This document shows positions 19,445-31,700 of a DNA stretch of 64,000 nt, piece by piece; within the stretch, counting starts at the first letter, position 1; each line of letters begins with the position of its first letter. The DNA lies in assembly GCF_001612805.1 (NCBI RefSeq), contig NZ_BDBD01000004.1, forward strand, positions 124,001 through 188,000. The letters are read 5' to 3'. Under the pieces are notes generated by a model that saw only the letters and a list, made by a program, of their open reading frames with translations, had not been told where the DNA came from and did not search any database. Source of the DNA: Nocardia coubleae NBRC 108252. Lineage in GTDB: Bacteria > Actinomycetota > Actinomycetes > Mycobacteriales > Mycobacteriaceae. The position numbers and the translations under genes were made by a program.

Positions 19445-21052
19445 CTAACCAGGCTCGACCGCGACCAGATGCGACACGGTCTCGGGCCCCGCCGCGTAGT
19501 GCGCCACGGCCTGTTCGATCTCCCGATCACGCGCGGTGAGCCGCACCTGATGCTGATGCATGTGCTCGGCCCACGAGCGCACGACGAACGCCTCGACGAA
19601 CCGGTCGACGGTCCCGACATCGCGATACAGCCGCCACTCCATCGCCCCCGTGCGCTGCCGCGACCGTCCGACCAGCGCCATCGCGTCGGTGAAGGCCGCT
19701 ACGTCCTCCGGCGGCACGTCGTAACCGCGCAGCACGAGTACGGGCCCGTCGGCCGGGTCGGGTTCGACGACGAGTTGCGGTTCGGGCCAGTACGCGGCCG
19801 GCGAGAGGTCGATCTCCTCGACGTTGTGCCGGATCGGCCACCACACCGTGCTCACCGCGCACGCCCCGAGCAGCACCGCCGCGATCAGCAATGCGGTGAC
19901 GGCGCCGTAGGCCCCGGCGACCAGACCCCACAGCAGCGAGCCGATGGCCTGCCCGCCCATGAACACCAGCATGTACACCGACAGCCCGCGCGCCCGCACC
20001 CAGGCGGGCAGTAGCAGCTGCATGGTCGAGTTCAGTGTCGACATGGCGAGCAACCAGGCCAGCCCGGCGCCGACGAGCAGCACGAGCACCAGCACGACAC
20101 TGTGCACCAGCGCGGTCGCCACCGCGCCGATCCCGAACAGCACCGCGGCCAGCGCCAACCGCTGGGTCGGCGTGAACAGCACCCGCAACCGCGACAACCC
20201 GAGCGCGCCGCACACCGCACCGAGCCCGAGCGCACCGAGCAGCAAGCCGTACCCGTCGGAGGCCAGCCCGAGCCGGTCGTGCGCGATCACCGGAAGCAGC
20301 GACCACACCGCGCTGGCGGGCGCGATGAACAGAATGGAGCGGAACAACACCCGCCGGATGGCGGGCGCGGCCCGGATGAACCGGGTGCCCGCCTGCAATG
20401 CGGCCAGCGGGCGTTCGCTCGGCAGCGAGCGAACCCGAACCGGCCATTTCGACACCAGCAACACCGCCACGATGCCGACGAACGAGAGCGTGTTGAACCC
20501 GAACACCACCGTCGGCCCGGCCACCGAAACCAGCACACCCGCCACGGCGGGCCCGACCGCGCGACCGATGTTCACGCTCATACTGCCCAGCGCCGCCACC
20601 GAGGTGATCTGGTCGCGTGGCACGAGTTCGGGCTGGATCGCCTGCCACGCGGGCGCGGTGAGCGCCTGACCGCAGCCGAGCAGGAACAACAGCGTGAGCA
20701 GCACCGCGGGCGTGGTGTGGCCGGTCGCGGTGAAGACGGTCAGCGTCAGCGAGGCCACCGCCATGCCTGCCTGCGCACCGATCAGCAACCGGCGCCGATC
20801 GAGCAGATCGGCCAGCACCCCGGACGGAATGGACAGCAACATCACCGGCAGCGTGATCGCGGTCTGCACGAACGACACGAGCACCGCGGCGTTGGGTTGA
20901 TCGACGAGAATCCACTGTGCGCCGACGGTCTGCATCCAGGTGCCCAGATTCGACACGAGCTGCGCGATCCACAACGCCCGGAACACCGGCGACCGCAGCG
21001 GAGCCCAGGTCGACACCCGCTCACCCGCCACACCCGTCACATTCCCGAGCAT
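19445..21052 (-). CDS. MFS exporter (EntS-like) with soluble C-terminal domain
   Basis: 535 residues from the ATG at 21052; the frame extends upstream but without membrane or conserved sequence and would cross the promoter of the divergent lipoprotein gene. Residues 1-410 form a 12-helix major facilitator of the MFS_3 type (RSPVFRALWIAQLVSNLGTWMQTVGAQW; LADLLDRRRLLI is the loop 2-3 motif). The remaining ~115 residues are soluble (VLVLRGYDV, AMEWRLYRDV, VRSWAEHMHQHQVRLT) and resemble an antibiotic-biosynthesis-monooxygenase-like dimeric fold seen at the end of this transporter class. The family includes siderophore exporters such as EntS, which is notable with an EntF-like NRPS 2.5 kb away. 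Confidence 0.85.
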   Translation of the reverse strand: MLGNVTGVAGERVSTWAPLRSPVFRALWIAQLVSNLGTWMQTVGAQWILVDQPNAAVLVSFVQTAITLPVMLLSIPSGVLADLLDRRRLLIGAQAGMAVASLTLTVFTATGHTTPAVLLTLLFLLGCGQALTAPAWQAIQPELVPRDQITSVAALGSMSVNIGRAVGPAVAGVLVSVAGPTVVFGFNTLSFVGIVAVLLVSKWPVRVRSLPSERPLAALQAGTRFIRAAPAIRRVLFRSILFIAPASAVWSLLPVIAHDRLGLASDGYGLLLGALGLGAVCGALGLSRLRVLFTPTQRLALAAVLFGIGAVATALVHSVVLVLVLLVGAGLAWLLAMSTLNSTMQLLLPAWVRARGLSVYMLVFMGGQAIGSLLWGLVAGAYGAVTALLIAAVLLGACAVSTVWWPIRHNVEEIDLSPAAYWPEPQLVVEPDPADGPVLVLRGYDVPPEDVAAFTDAMALVGRSRQRTGAMEWRLYRDVGTVDRFVEAFVVRSWAEHMHQHQVRLTARDREIEQAVAHYAAGPETVSHLVAVEPG

Positions 21053-21173
21053 ATCCCCGGTCCCCCGGCTGGACGCACGCTCACCACGCTGTGGCCGCAT
21101 CGGCCGAGAGCCCATCGCCACCAGCGCGTGGTGATCTTGATCTGCTGTCACCGGGCGGACGTACGATGGGCCG

Positions 21174-21959
21174 ATGCCGGGATTCCCGCTCCGCCTCGCC
21201 GCTCTGTGTGTGCTCGCCGTCGCGGCAGGCGCCTGTTCGTCCGGTGACTCGGGTGACGCGCCACCGAAGCCGACGCCGATGGGGCACACCTACCTGTCGA
21301 CGCGGGTGGAGGGCGGGGCGATCCCCGGCGGCGGTCCGATGACGCTCACCTTCGACAACGGGCGGATCACCGCGAACTCCGGGTGCAATACCAGCAGCGG
21401 CACCGTCGATTTGAGCGACAACGTGCTGCGCACCTCCCGGCTCGCCGGCACCCTGATGGGCTGTCCCGGCGAACGCGGCCAGGCCGACGCCTGGCAGAAC
21501 TCGTTCCTCGAGGCGAGCCCCACCTGGCGGCTCGACGGCGACGATCTGACCCTCACCGGCAAGGACGTCACCGTCCACCTCACCGACAAGAAGATCGTCA
21601 CCCCGGACAAACCGCTGACCGGCACCACCTGGATCGCGACCACCCTGCTTACCCCGGACGCCAAGATCCGCTCGGCCGCGCTCGACGAGGCCCGACCCGC
21701 CCTCATGATCACCGCCGACGGCCAGGTCAGCGGCACCGCCGGATGCAATCGGCTGACCGGCACCGCACAGCTCAGCCCCGGCGACGAGGTGAGCTTCGAG
21801 GTCGCCACCACGAAGATGATGTGCCCGCCGGAGGTGATGGAGGTCGAACGGCACGTCCTCGGCGTCCTCGACGGTCACACCGAGGCCACCATCGACGCCG
21901 ACACTCTCACCCTGCGCAACGCCAACGGCACGGGCCTGGAACTGCGCGCCCAGCAGTAG
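21174..21959 (+). CDS. Lipoprotein with two META (HslJ-like) domains
   Basis: 261 residues. The lipobox AAGAC puts the lipidated cysteine at residue 21, so the protein is anchored on the outer face of the membrane. Two META/DUF306 repeats follow, each with the SGCNT/AGCNR pattern and a later MGCP/MMCPP cysteine (residues about 40-140 and 145-258). META proteins are linked to stress and motility in other bacteria, with no known biochemical activity. It is divergent from the MFS gene, with 121 bp between their starts. Confidence 0.85.
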   Translation: MPGFPLRLAALCVLAVAAGACSSGDSGDAPPKPTPMGHTYLSTRVEGGAIPGGGPMTLTFDNGRITANSGCNTSSGTVDLSDNVLRTSRLAGTLMGCPGERGQADAWQNSFLEASPTWRLDGDDLTLTGKDVTVHLTDKKIVTPDKPLTGTTWIATTLLTPDAKIRSAALDEARPALMITADGQVSGTAGCNRLTGTAQLSPGDEVSFEVATTKMMCPPEVMEVERHVLGVLDGHTEATIDADTLTLRNANGTGLELRAQQ

Positions 21960-22003
21960 CCGAAAGGGCCGGAACCCGTTTGCACGGATTCCGGCCCTTC
22001 GGC
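21959..22003. terminator. Bidirectional hairpin between META lipoprotein gene and tpiA
   Basis: GCCGAAAGGGCCGGAA pairs with TTCCGGCCCTTCGGC (one bulged A) over 15 bp, with a loop of about 14 nt. Placed between two convergent genes. Confidence 0.8.
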
Positions 22004-22017
22004 ACAGCAGGAACAGG

Positions 22018-22806
22018 TCAGGGCAGCGGACCACCGGCGGCGATCGCGGACAGGGTGGCGAACTCGTCACCCTTGAGCGAGGCACCACCGACGAGCGCGC
22101 CGTCGATATCCGGCTGACCGATCAGTTCGCCGATGTTCTTGGCGTTCACCGACCCGCCGTAGAGCACACGGACACCGGCGGCGACCTCCGGGGAGGCCAG
22201 CTTCTCCAGCTCGCCGCGGATCGCACCGCACACTTCCTGCGCGTCGGCCGCCGAGGCCACCTTGCCGGTGCCGATGGCCCACACCGGTTCGTAGGCGATG
22301 ACGACCTTCGAGATCTCCTCGGCCGACAGGCCTTTGAGCGAACCACGCAGCTGCTCGAGGTTGAACTCGACGTGCGTGCCCGCCTCGCGAACACCGAGCC
22401 CCTCGCCGATGCAGACGATCGGGGTGAGGTCGTTCTTCAGCGCCTGCTTGGCCTTGGCCAGCACCGTGGCGTCGTCCTCGGTGTGGTACTGGCGCCGCTC
22501 CGAATGCCCGACCACCACGAAGGTGCAGCCCAGCTTGGCCAGCATGGACCCGCTGATCTCACCGGTGTAGGCACCCGAATCGTGCACCGACACGTCCTGC
22601 GCACCATAGGTGAGCAGCAGCTTGTCGCCGTCGACGATCGACTGCACGCTGCGGATGTCGGTGAACGGCGGGATGACCGCCACGTCGACCTTCGCGAAGT
22701 ACTTCTCCGGCAGCGCGAACGCCACCTTCTGCACCAGTGCGATGGCCTCGAGGTGGTTGAGGTTCATCTTCCAGTTGCCCGCGATGAGCGGCTTACGTGC
22801 TGCCAT
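22018..22806 (-). CDS. tpiA: Triosephosphate isomerase
   Basis: Interconverts dihydroxyacetone phosphate and glyceraldehyde 3-phosphate. 262 residues, normal length. GNWKMN at residues 11-16 holds the catalytic Lys, GHSERR the electrophilic His, and [12 protein letters not shown] the catalytic Glu; YGGSVNAKN closes the phosphate site. Last gene of gap-pgk-tpiA; it starts 3 bp after the pgk stop. Confidence 0.97.
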   Translation of the reverse strand: MAARKPLIAGNWKMNLNHLEAIALVQKVAFALPEKYFAKVDVAVIPPFTDIRSVQSIVDGDKLLLTYGAQDVSVHDSGAYTGEISGSMLAKLGCTFVVVGHSERRQYHTEDDATVLAKAKQALKNDLTPIVCIGEGLGVREAGTHVEFNLEQLRGSLKGLSAEEISKVVIAYEPVWAIGTGKVASAADAQEVCGAIRGELEKLASPEVAAGVRVLYGGSVNAKNIGELIGQPDIDGALVGGASLKGDEFATLSAIAAGGPLP

Positions 22807-22809
22807 CGC

Positions 22810-24024
<1,215 letters not shown>

Positions 24025-24029
24025 CGCGT

Positions 24030-25064
<1,035 letters not shown>

Positions 25065-25176
25065 TCAAGCGGATTCATTCCGACGATGACCACAGTAGTA
25101 GCCGACCCAACCCCACCGACAGCCACCTGCGGTTTGTGAGTCGCGCGCCCCTGAGCACCCGGAATGCACAGAGTAA

Positions 25177-25210
25177 AGGGCATAGCGATCGCACATGACC
25201 GCTATGCCCT
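25177..25210 (-). terminator. Terminator after whiA
   Basis: AGGGCATAGCG (25177-25187) pairs perfectly with 25200-25210 around a 12-nt loop. It lies 38 bp after the whiA stop and upstream of gap, with a short TTT on the - strand after the stem. Confidence 0.78.
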
Positions 25211-25247
25211 AAACGTCGGATACGCCACAACCGGGTGGCGTGAATCC

Positions 25248-26231
25248 TCAGGCGTCGTCGAGAAGTTCGGCCGTCACCGCCGACTCGGTATCGGGGATAC
25301 CGAGGTCCTTGGCGCGCCGGTCGGCCATCGACAGCAGGCGTCGGATACGGCCCGCGACAGCGTCTTTCGTCATCGGCGGCTCGGCGAGCTGACCCAGTTC
25401 CTCGAGCGAGGCCTGCCGGTGCTGCACGCGCAGCTTGCCCGCGGCGGCCAAGTGGTCGGGCACGTCGTCGGCGAGGATCTCGAGCGCGCGCTCCACCCGG
25501 GCCGCCGCCGCGACGGCCGCGCGGGCCGAACGGCGCAGGTTGGCGTCGTCGAAGTTGGCCAGCCGGTTGGCCGTCGCACGCACCTCGCGGCGCATGCGGC
25601 GCTCCTCCCAGGTGAGCCTGGTGTCCTGGGCGCCCATGCGGGTGAGCAACGCGCCGATCGCCTCGCCGTCGCGCACCACCACCCGGTCGGTGCCGCGCAC
25701 CTCACGGGCCTTGGCGGTGATCCCGAGCCGACGGGCCGCGCCGACCAGCGCCAGCGCCGCCTCCGGGCCGGGGCAGCTCACCTCGAGCGCGGAGGAGCGC
25801 CCCGGCTCGGTGAGCGAGCCGTGGGCGAGAAAAGCACCGCGCCACGCGGCTTCGGCGTCACCGATGCTGCCGCCGACCACCTGGGCGGGCAATCCGCGCA
25901 CCGGCCTGCCGCGCACGTCGAGCAGCCCGGTCTGGCGGGCCAGCGCCTCGCCCTCCTTGGACACCCGGACCACGTAGCGGGAGGTCTTGCGTAAGCCACC
26001 CGCACCGAGCACGTGCACATCGGAGCCGTAGCCGTACAACTCGAAGATCTCGCGGCGCAGCCTGCGGGCGATGGACCCCATGTCCACCTCGGCTTCCACG
26101 ATCACCCGGCCCCCGACGATGTGCAGACCGCCCGCGAATCGCAGCAATGCCGACAATTCCGCCTTGCGTGAGCTGACCTGCGACACCACGAGCCTGCTCA
26201 GCTCGTCCTTCACCTCGGCTGTCATCGCCAC
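25248..26231 (-). CDS. whiA: WhiA-type DNA-binding regulator
   Basis: 327 residues. The N-terminal part is related to LAGLIDADG homing endonucleases but without their catalytic use ([26 protein letters not shown]), followed by a C-terminal helix-turn-helix domain ([30 protein letters not shown]). In Streptomyces WhiA controls sporulation septation with WhiB; in other actinobacteria it affects division. The start codon lies 10 bp inside the yvcK end, so expression is coupled to yvcK and rapZ. Confidence 0.94.
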   Translation of the reverse strand: MAMTAEVKDELSRLVVSQVSSRKAELSALLRFAGGLHIVGGRVIVEAEVDMGSIARRLRREIFELYGYGSDVHVLGAGGLRKTSRYVVRVSKEGEALARQTGLLDVRGRPVRGLPAQVVGGSIGDAEAAWRGAFLAHGSLTEPGRSSALEVSCPGPEAALALVGAARRLGITAKAREVRGTDRVVVRDGEAIGALLTRMGAQDTRLTWEERRMRREVRATANRLANFDDANLRRSARAAVAAAARVERALEILADDVPDHLAAAGKLRVQHRQASLEELGQLAEPPMTKDAVAGRIRRLLSMADRRAKDLGIPDTESAVTAELLDDA

Positions 26232-27286
26232 GAGACGCGCTCCTTTCCCACCGACCCCGAACGCTCATCTGCAACACTGTGCACATCCGTGGCACTGTGC
26301 TGTCTCTCGACTCGAAGCCCAGCCAGTTGCGACCGCGGCGACCGAATCAGCTGATCCAGTGCGGCGGCTAGTTTTCCGGGATGATGCCGATCCGTTCCCG
26401 GCTCGGCCACATCGCAGAACGTTACCCGTGCGCGCAACTGTTCGGCGGCTCTTGACACATGTTCCCGCTGCCGCCCCTCGGGCACCGACGCCGAGTCGAC
26501 GAGCACGTCGTCGACCGCGAAACCCGGTGCGTGCTGGGACAATACATGGAGATGGCGCTCGGCGGAAAAGCCGGCCGTCTCCCCCGGCTCCGCGGCCAGA
26601 TTCAGCACGAGTACCTTACGCGCCCTGGTGCGGACCAGCGCGTCGCGCAGACCGGGGACGAGCACGTGCGGGATCACACTGGTGAACCACGAACCCGGCC
26701 CGAGCACAACGACATCCGCGTGTTCGATCGCCGACACGGCCGCCGGGCCGGCGGGTGGATCCGAGGGAATCAGCCGCACCCGGCGGACCTTACCCGGTGT
26801 GGTCGCCACCGCGACCTGACCGCGTACACACCGGCCGACTCGCGGATCCGCTTCCAGCCCCGATACTTCCGCCTCGATGTCGAGCGGGATCGGCGACATC
26901 GGCAGCACCCGGCCCGTGATGCGCAGCAGCCTGCCCACCTCGTCGAGCGCCGCGACCGGGTCGCCGAGGATGTCGGTGAGCCCGGCGAGCAGCAGGTTGC
27001 CGAGCGAGTGCCCGGCGAGCGCGCCGGATCCGCCGAAGCGGTGCTGCACGGTGGTCGTCCAGATGCCGTCGGCGTCCTCGGCCAGCGCGGCGAGCGCCAT
27101 CCGCAGGTCACCGGGCGGGAGCATGCCGAGTTCGGCACGCAGGCGTCCGGATGACCCGCCGTCGTCGGCGACCGTGACCACGGCGGTGATCCGTCTGGTC
27201 AGCCTGCGCACCGCGGTGAGTGTCGCGTACAGGCCGTGACCACCGCCCAGCGCGACGACGGCTGGGTCGGCTTCCCATCCACTCAT
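26222..27286 (-). CDS. yvcK: YvcK/CofD-like gluconeogenesis factor
   Basis: 354 residues from the ATG at 27286. [17 protein letters not shown] at the N-terminus and [16 protein letters not shown] are signatures of the family, which binds UDP-sugars and links carbon source to cell-wall growth. [11 protein letters not shown] and [21 protein letters not shown] segments follow. It overlaps the rapZ stop by 4 bp (ATGA) and whiA by 10 bp. The last ~45 residues are polar and probably disordered. Confidence 0.92.
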   Translation of the reverse strand: MSGWEADPAVVALGGGHGLYATLTAVRRLTRRITAVVTVADDGGSSGRLRAELGMLPPGDLRMALAALAEDADGIWTTTVQHRFGGSGALAGHSLGNLLLAGLTDILGDPVAALDEVGRLLRITGRVLPMSPIPLDIEAEVSGLEADPRVGRCVRGQVAVATTPGKVRRVRLIPSDPPAGPAAVSAIEHADVVVLGPGSWFTSVIPHVLVPGLRDALVRTRARKVLVLNLAAEPGETAGFSAERHLHVLSQHAPGFAVDDVLVDSASVPEGRQREHVSRAAEQLRARVTFCDVAEPGTDRHHPGKLAAALDQLIRSPRSQLAGLRVERQHSATDVHSVADERSGSVGKERVSWR

Positions 27287-28239
27287 TCGCGCCCCAGGTC
27301 CCGATGCACCACGCGCACGACGTCGACCGCCGCGGGGCCGGTGTCGGCACCGATGCGTTCGCCGAGCGCCTCGGCGATCGCGACGCTGCGGTGTTTCCCG
27401 CCGGTGCACCCCACTGCCACCGTCATGTATCGCTTCCCCTCTTGCCGGTATCCGGTCGTGGTCAGGTCGACCAGGTGGTGGCAGGTGCGCAGGTAGTCCT
27501 GCGCGCCCGGCTGCGACAACACATAGTCGCTGACCACCGACTCCTGGCCCGTGTGTTCCCGCAACTCGGGAATCCAATGCGGATTCGGCAGGAAACGCAC
27601 ATCCAACACCGTGTCGGCGTCGAGTGGAACACCGTACTTGAAACCGAAGGACTGCACAGTGAGCTGCAGCGCGGCGGGCACGCCCGCGCCGTACACCTCT
27701 TCCAGCTTGCGGTGCAGCTGGTGGATCGACAGCTCGGTGGTGTCGATGACGACATCGGCGGCGGCCTTCACCGCCGACAGGCGCACCCGTTCGGCGGTGA
27801 TGCCCGCCGAGAGGGTGCCGTCGGGGCTGTCGCTCTGCAGCGGATGCCTGCGCCTGGCGAAGCCGAAACGCCGGATCAGCACGTCGTCGGAGGCCTCGAG
27901 GAACAGCACCCGCGTGCGGATGCCCGCCGCGCGCAACTGTTCGGTCACACCGGAGAGGTCACCGGTGAAGAACCGGCTACGCACGTCCATGACCAGCGCG
28001 AGCCGCCGGATCGGCGGGTCGGCGGCGGCACCGAGTTCGACCATGCGGCCGATCAGTTCCGGTGGCAGATTGTCGGTGACGTACCAGCCGAGATCCTCCA
28101 GGACGCGCGCGGCAGTGCCGCGGCCCGCGCCGGACAAACCGGTAACGATGACCACTTCTACTGGCTGCTGTGTGTCGGTGACTGTCCCGGCGTTGTCCGG
28201 TGCCGCCCCCGCCTTGTTGTTCGATTCGACGCTTGTCAT
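27283..28239 (-). CDS. rapZ: RapZ/YvcJ nucleotide-binding protein
   Basis: 318 residues. The N-terminal P-loop reads VTGLSGAGRGTAARVLEDLGW: Arg replaces the usual Lys of Walker A, a change I recall as typical of actinobacterial members. VTDNLPPEL, MDVRSRFF and EASDDVLIRRF follow. The C-terminal domain has SFGFKYGVPLDADTVLDVRFLPNP and VAVGCTGGKHRSVAIAE. In E. coli RapZ is an RNA adapter that senses glucosamine-6-phosphate; the actinobacterial role is not settled. First of the rapZ-yvcK-whiA overlapping set. The first ~26 residues are low complexity. Confidence 0.93.
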   Translation of the reverse strand: MTSVESNNKAGAAPDNAGTVTDTQQPVEVVIVTGLSGAGRGTAARVLEDLGWYVTDNLPPELIGRMVELGAAADPPIRRLALVMDVRSRFFTGDLSGVTEQLRAAGIRTRVLFLEASDDVLIRRFGFARRRHPLQSDSPDGTLSAGITAERVRLSAVKAAADVVIDTTELSIHQLHRKLEEVYGAGVPAALQLTVQSFGFKYGVPLDADTVLDVRFLPNPHWIPELREHTGQESVVSDYVLSQPGAQDYLRTCHHLVDLTTTGYRQEGKRYMTVAVGCTGGKHRSVAIAEALGERIGADTGPAAVDVVRVVHRDLGRE

Positions 28240-28345
28240 GTCCTACCGGATCCGTTTCTGGGTGCCTTTCGATCATCCCGCACCGGTTCGGGTATCGGGC
28301 GCAGACACAACGTACGGCACTCGCAATGTTGCGTCTCGCTGATCG

Positions 28346-30349
28346 CTACGTGCTGTTGAGTGCCTCGAGTACCGCTTTGGCCGTGGAAACGCCGATACCG
28401 GGCACCGCGGTGATCTCGTCGACCGTCGCGTCCTTGATCCGCGCGACCGAACCGAAATGGGTGACCAGCGCGGCGCGTCGCGTCTCGCCGAGCCCGCGCA
28501 CCGAGTCGAGCGCCGATGCCGTCATCCGGCGGGAGCGCTTGCTGCGGTGGAAGTTGATGGCGAAGCGGTGCGCCTCGTCGCGCACACGCTGCAGCAGGAA
28601 GAGCGCCTCGCTCGTCCTCGGCATGATGACGGGATCCGGTTCGCCGGGAACCCACACCTCTTCCAGGCGTTTGGCCAGGCCGATCACCGCCACATCGGTG
28701 ATGCCGAGTTCATCGAGCACCTCCGCGGCGGCGGCGACCTGCGGTGCGCCGCCGTCGACCACGTAGAGGTTGGGTGGGTAGGCGAAGCGGCGCGGTTTGC
28801 CGGTCGTCGGATCGATGCCGGGGCGTGAGCCGGGCTCGTCGGTGTCGTCGGCGGCGAGTTCCGCCGGCAGGTCGACGGGCTGCTGGCGTTCGCGCGCCAG
28901 CCGGGCGAAGCGGCGACGGGTGACCTCGGCGATGCTGGCGACGTCGTCGGAGCGGCCGCCGCCCGCGGCCTCCTTGATCGCGAAGTGGCGGTACTCGGAT
29001 TTACGGGCCAGGCCGTCCTCGAACACCACAAGCGAGGCGACCACGTCGGTGCCCTGCACATGGCTGATATCGACGCATTCGATGCGCAGCGGGGCACTGT
29101 CGAGTTCGAGTGCGTCCTGAATGTCTTGCAGTGCTTGCGATCTCGACGTGAGGTCGCCCGCGCGCTTGAGCTTGTGCTGGGCCAGCGCCTCACCCGCGTT
29201 GCGCTGCACGGTTTCGGCGAGCGCCTTCTTGTCACCGCGCTGCGGGATGCGCAGCGACACCGCCGAACCGCGCAGTTTGCTCAACCACGCCTGGATCTCG
29301 GGGGCGTCGGCGGGCAGCACGGGCACGAGCACCTCGCGCGGGACGACGTTCGCCGCCTCGGGTTCCACACTCTGGTCGGCCATGGCGGCCTGTTCGCCGT
29401 AGAACTGGGTGAGGAACTGTTCGACGAGGGCGGCCAGTTCGGTGCCGGATTCGGCGATGTCGAGCGCGTCGCCGGATTTGTCGACCACCCAGCCGCGCTG
29501 ACCGCGCACGCGCCCGTCGCGCACGTGGAAGATCTGCACGGCGGCCTCGAGTTCGTCGGTGGCGAAGGCGATCACATCGGCGTCGGTGCCGGTGCCGAGC
29601 ACCACCGCCTGCTTCTCGAGTGCCCGGCGCAGGGCCTGCACGTCGTCGCGCAGGCGGGCGGCGGTCTCGAAGTCGAGGTCGTCGGCGGCCTCGTGCATGC
29701 GGCGTTCGATGGCGCGGACCATCTTGTCGGTCTTGCCGGACAGGAAGTCGCAGAAGTCGTCGACGATGTGGCGGTGCTCGTCGGCGCTGACCCGGCCGAC
29801 GCACGGCGCCGAGCACTTGTCGATGTAGCCGAGCAGGCAGGGGCGCCCGATCTGGTTGTGCCGCTTGAAGACTCCGTTGGAACAGGTGCGCGCGGGAAAC
29901 ACCCGCAGCAGCAGGTCGAGAGTTTCGCGGATGGCCCAGGCGTGGGCGTAGGGGCCGAAGTAGCGCACGCCCTTCTTGCGGGCGCCCCGGTAGACGAAAA
30001 GCCGCGGATATTCCTCGTTGAGGGTCACCGCGAGCACCGGGTAGGACTTGTCGTCGCGGTAGCGCACATTGAAGCGCGGATCGAATTCCTTGATCCAGTT
30101 GTATTCGAGCTGTAGTGCCTCGACCTCGGTGGACACCACGGTCCACTCCACGCTCGCGGCCGTTGTCACCATCTGCCTGGTGCGCGGATGCAGTGACGCC
30201 ACGTCGGCGAAGTAGGAGTTCAACCGGCTGCGCAGGCTCTTGGCCTTACCGACATAGATCACCCGCCCGTAGGCGTCCCGGAATTTGTACACACCGGGTT
30301 CGACGGGAATCGTGCCCGGCGCCGGCCGGTATGTCGCGGGATCTGCCAC
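28346..30349 (-). CDS. uvrC: UvrABC system protein C
   Basis: 667 residues. The GIY-YIG nuclease domain at the start ([25 protein letters not shown]) makes the 3' incision. The Cys-rich region ([15 protein letters not shown]), a UVR helix pair, the RNase H-like 5' incision domain ([27 protein letters not shown]) and two C-terminal helix-hairpin-helix motifs ([30 protein letters not shown]) follow. It acts in nucleotide excision repair with UvrAB. The insertion [20 protein letters not shown] near residue 500 is polar. About 106 bp separate it from rapZ. Confidence 0.96.
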   Translation of the reverse strand: MADPATYRPAPGTIPVEPGVYKFRDAYGRVIYVGKAKSLRSRLNSYFADVASLHPRTRQMVTTAASVEWTVVSTEVEALQLEYNWIKEFDPRFNVRYRDDKSYPVLAVTLNEEYPRLFVYRGARKKGVRYFGPYAHAWAIRETLDLLLRVFPARTCSNGVFKRHNQIGRPCLLGYIDKCSAPCVGRVSADEHRHIVDDFCDFLSGKTDKMVRAIERRMHEAADDLDFETAARLRDDVQALRRALEKQAVVLGTGTDADVIAFATDELEAAVQIFHVRDGRVRGQRGWVVDKSGDALDIAESGTELAALVEQFLTQFYGEQAAMADQSVEPEAANVVPREVLVPVLPADAPEIQAWLSKLRGSAVSLRIPQRGDKKALAETVQRNAGEALAQHKLKRAGDLTSRSQALQDIQDALELDSAPLRIECVDISHVQGTDVVASLVVFEDGLARKSEYRHFAIKEAAGGGRSDDVASIAEVTRRRFARLARERQQPVDLPAELAADDTDEPGSRPGIDPTTGKPRRFAYPPNLYVVDGGAPQVAAAAEVLDELGITDVAVIGLAKRLEEVWVPGEPDPVIMPRTSEALFLLQRVRDEAHRFAINFHRSKRSRRMTASALDSVRGLGETRRAALVTHFGSVARIKDATVDEITAVPGIGVSTAKAVLEALNST

Positions 30350-30485
30350 GTATCCAGGGTAGCGAGGGCTACCGACAATCCCGCCGCCCGTGCTGGGTGG
30401 GACGGCCGCGGGCGAACCGTCGGGTCCGGCGCGGGAGGCCGGTGTGTAGCGTTGATGTTCGGCTTGCCGCCGGAAAGGACCCCCG

Positions 30486-30896
30486 ATGACCGACGCCCCC
30501 GCCCTGCACCCCTACGACGACCTGGACGACGAGGCGACCCCGTCGTGGCTGATGCCCGCCACGGTGCGCGGCGCGCGCTTGATCGCCCTGGTCTCCGCGG
30601 CGGTCGGCGTGGTGCTGATCGTGATCGGCGCCGCACTGGGCAAGCAGAGCCCACTCGGCGTGGTGGTCGGCTACCTCCCGACCTTCGCCCTGGTTCCGCT
30701 GGTCGTGCTCTTCGGCCGGGCGGGCGACCGCGTGCGCGTCGCCGCGGTGACCCTGGCGGCCGTCGGCGCACTCACCTCCTGCACCGGCATCCTCACCGGC
30801 CTTCCGCCGGGCGCGGTGGGCATCGTCGCCTCGGGCGCCGTCGCCGTCCTGCTGATGCGCCCGTCGGCCAAGACCTGGTTCACCCGCCAGCGCTGA
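30486..30896 (+). CDS. Small four-helix membrane protein
   Basis: 136 residues. A charged N-terminus of about 28 residues precedes four hydrophobic segments (about 31-50, 59-77, 84-101 and 106-121) and a basic end (WFTRQR). RBS AAAGGA at 30474-30479. The nearest genes are divergent uvrC and the convergent HAD gene, so it is probably a single-gene unit. Family not recognised. Confidence 0.72.
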   Translation: MTDAPALHPYDDLDDEATPSWLMPATVRGARLIALVSAAVGVVLIVIGAALGKQSPLGVVVGYLPTFALVPLVVLFGRAGDRVRVAAVTLAAVGALTSCTGILTGLPPGAVGIVASGAVAVLLMRPSAKTWFTRQR

Positions 30897-30935
30897 AGGC
30901 AGGCCGCTGATCGGCAGCGCGACCGTACCGAACCT

Positions 30936-31625
30936 CTACTGGGTGGCGATCCCGTGGAGTGCCAGGGCGTCGATGAGCGCGCGTGGACGATCTGCGGTCG
31001 GAAGCGGGTCGACGAGGGCGAACCGGGCGCCGAGGGCGGTGGCCCCGCCGTCTGCCTCGGCGCTGTCACCGACCATCAGGACACGGTTCGGGTCGACACC
31101 GAGGCGGTCGATCGCGTCCTGGAATATCCGTGCATCGGGTTTGATGGCGCCGACCTCGTAGGAGAGGGTCATCGCGCCGACCAGTGTGTCCCAGCCCCGG
31201 GTGGCGAACGCGGGCCGGATGTCGAAGGCGATATTGCTCACCACACCGACGGGGATGCCCTGGGCGGCAAGGGCTTTCAGCACGGTTCCGGTGTCGGGGT
31301 ACGGCGTCCAGGCCAGCGGGTCGATGAGCCGCCCGTACAGGTCGGCGGCCTGCGCCTCGGGTACACCTGAACCGCGCAGCACCTCGAGATAGGCCTGGCG
31401 GTGCAGGGCGGGATCGAGGTCGCGGTTGTCCCAGGCGTGCTGGCCGGGCGGGTCGAAGGTCATGAATTGTTCGACCGGTGCCGTCATGCGCCGCAGGACC
31501 TCGGCTTTGGCCGCCACGTCGAACGGGGTGCCGTCGTCGCCGACGAGGACATCGGCCCAGCTCGGGTCGTCCTCCAACCGGAACACCGTGCCGGAGAAAT
31601 CGAACAGCACCGCATCGATCGCCAT
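30936..31625 (-). CDS. HAD-superfamily hydrolase
   Basis: 229 residues. Motif I reads FDFSGTVF: the nucleophile Asp is there, but the second Asp of DxDxT is Ser. Motif II is VVSNIAFD, motif III the Lys in GAIKPDARIF, and motif IV MVGDSAEADGG. A helical cap (residues about 15-100) places it in subfamily I. The replaced general acid/base suggests a dehalogenase- or transfer-like reaction or weak phosphatase activity, but other FDFSGT proteins exist. Substrate unknown. Confidence 0.85.
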   Translation of the reverse strand: MAIDAVLFDFSGTVFRLEDDPSWADVLVGDDGTPFDVAAKAEVLRRMTAPVEQFMTFDPPGQHAWDNRDLDPALHRQAYLEVLRGSGVPEAQAADLYGRLIDPLAWTPYPDTGTVLKALAAQGIPVGVVSNIAFDIRPAFATRGWDTLVGAMTLSYEVGAIKPDARIFQDAIDRLGVDPNRVLMVGDSAEADGGATALGARFALVDPLPTADRPRALIDALALHGIATQ

Positions 31626-31700
31626 GTCAGCCAGGGTAACGCTGCCGCGCCCGGCCGGAAATCCCTGTGCGCGACGACGGTTCGGGGTTACGCTGCCACG

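Noticed and set aside
21053..21289. Extended N-terminus for the MFS gene
   Set aside because: It would overlap the signal peptide of the divergent lipoprotein gene and has no membrane or conserved sequence.
30259..30771. Arg/Pro-rich frame on the - strand over the small membrane-protein gene
   Set aside because: No conserved sequence; the + strand gene has an RBS and membrane segments.
31401..31700. Extended N-terminus for ggt
   Set aside because: The extension overlaps the HAD gene antisense; the lipoprotein signal begins at the ATG at 31701.
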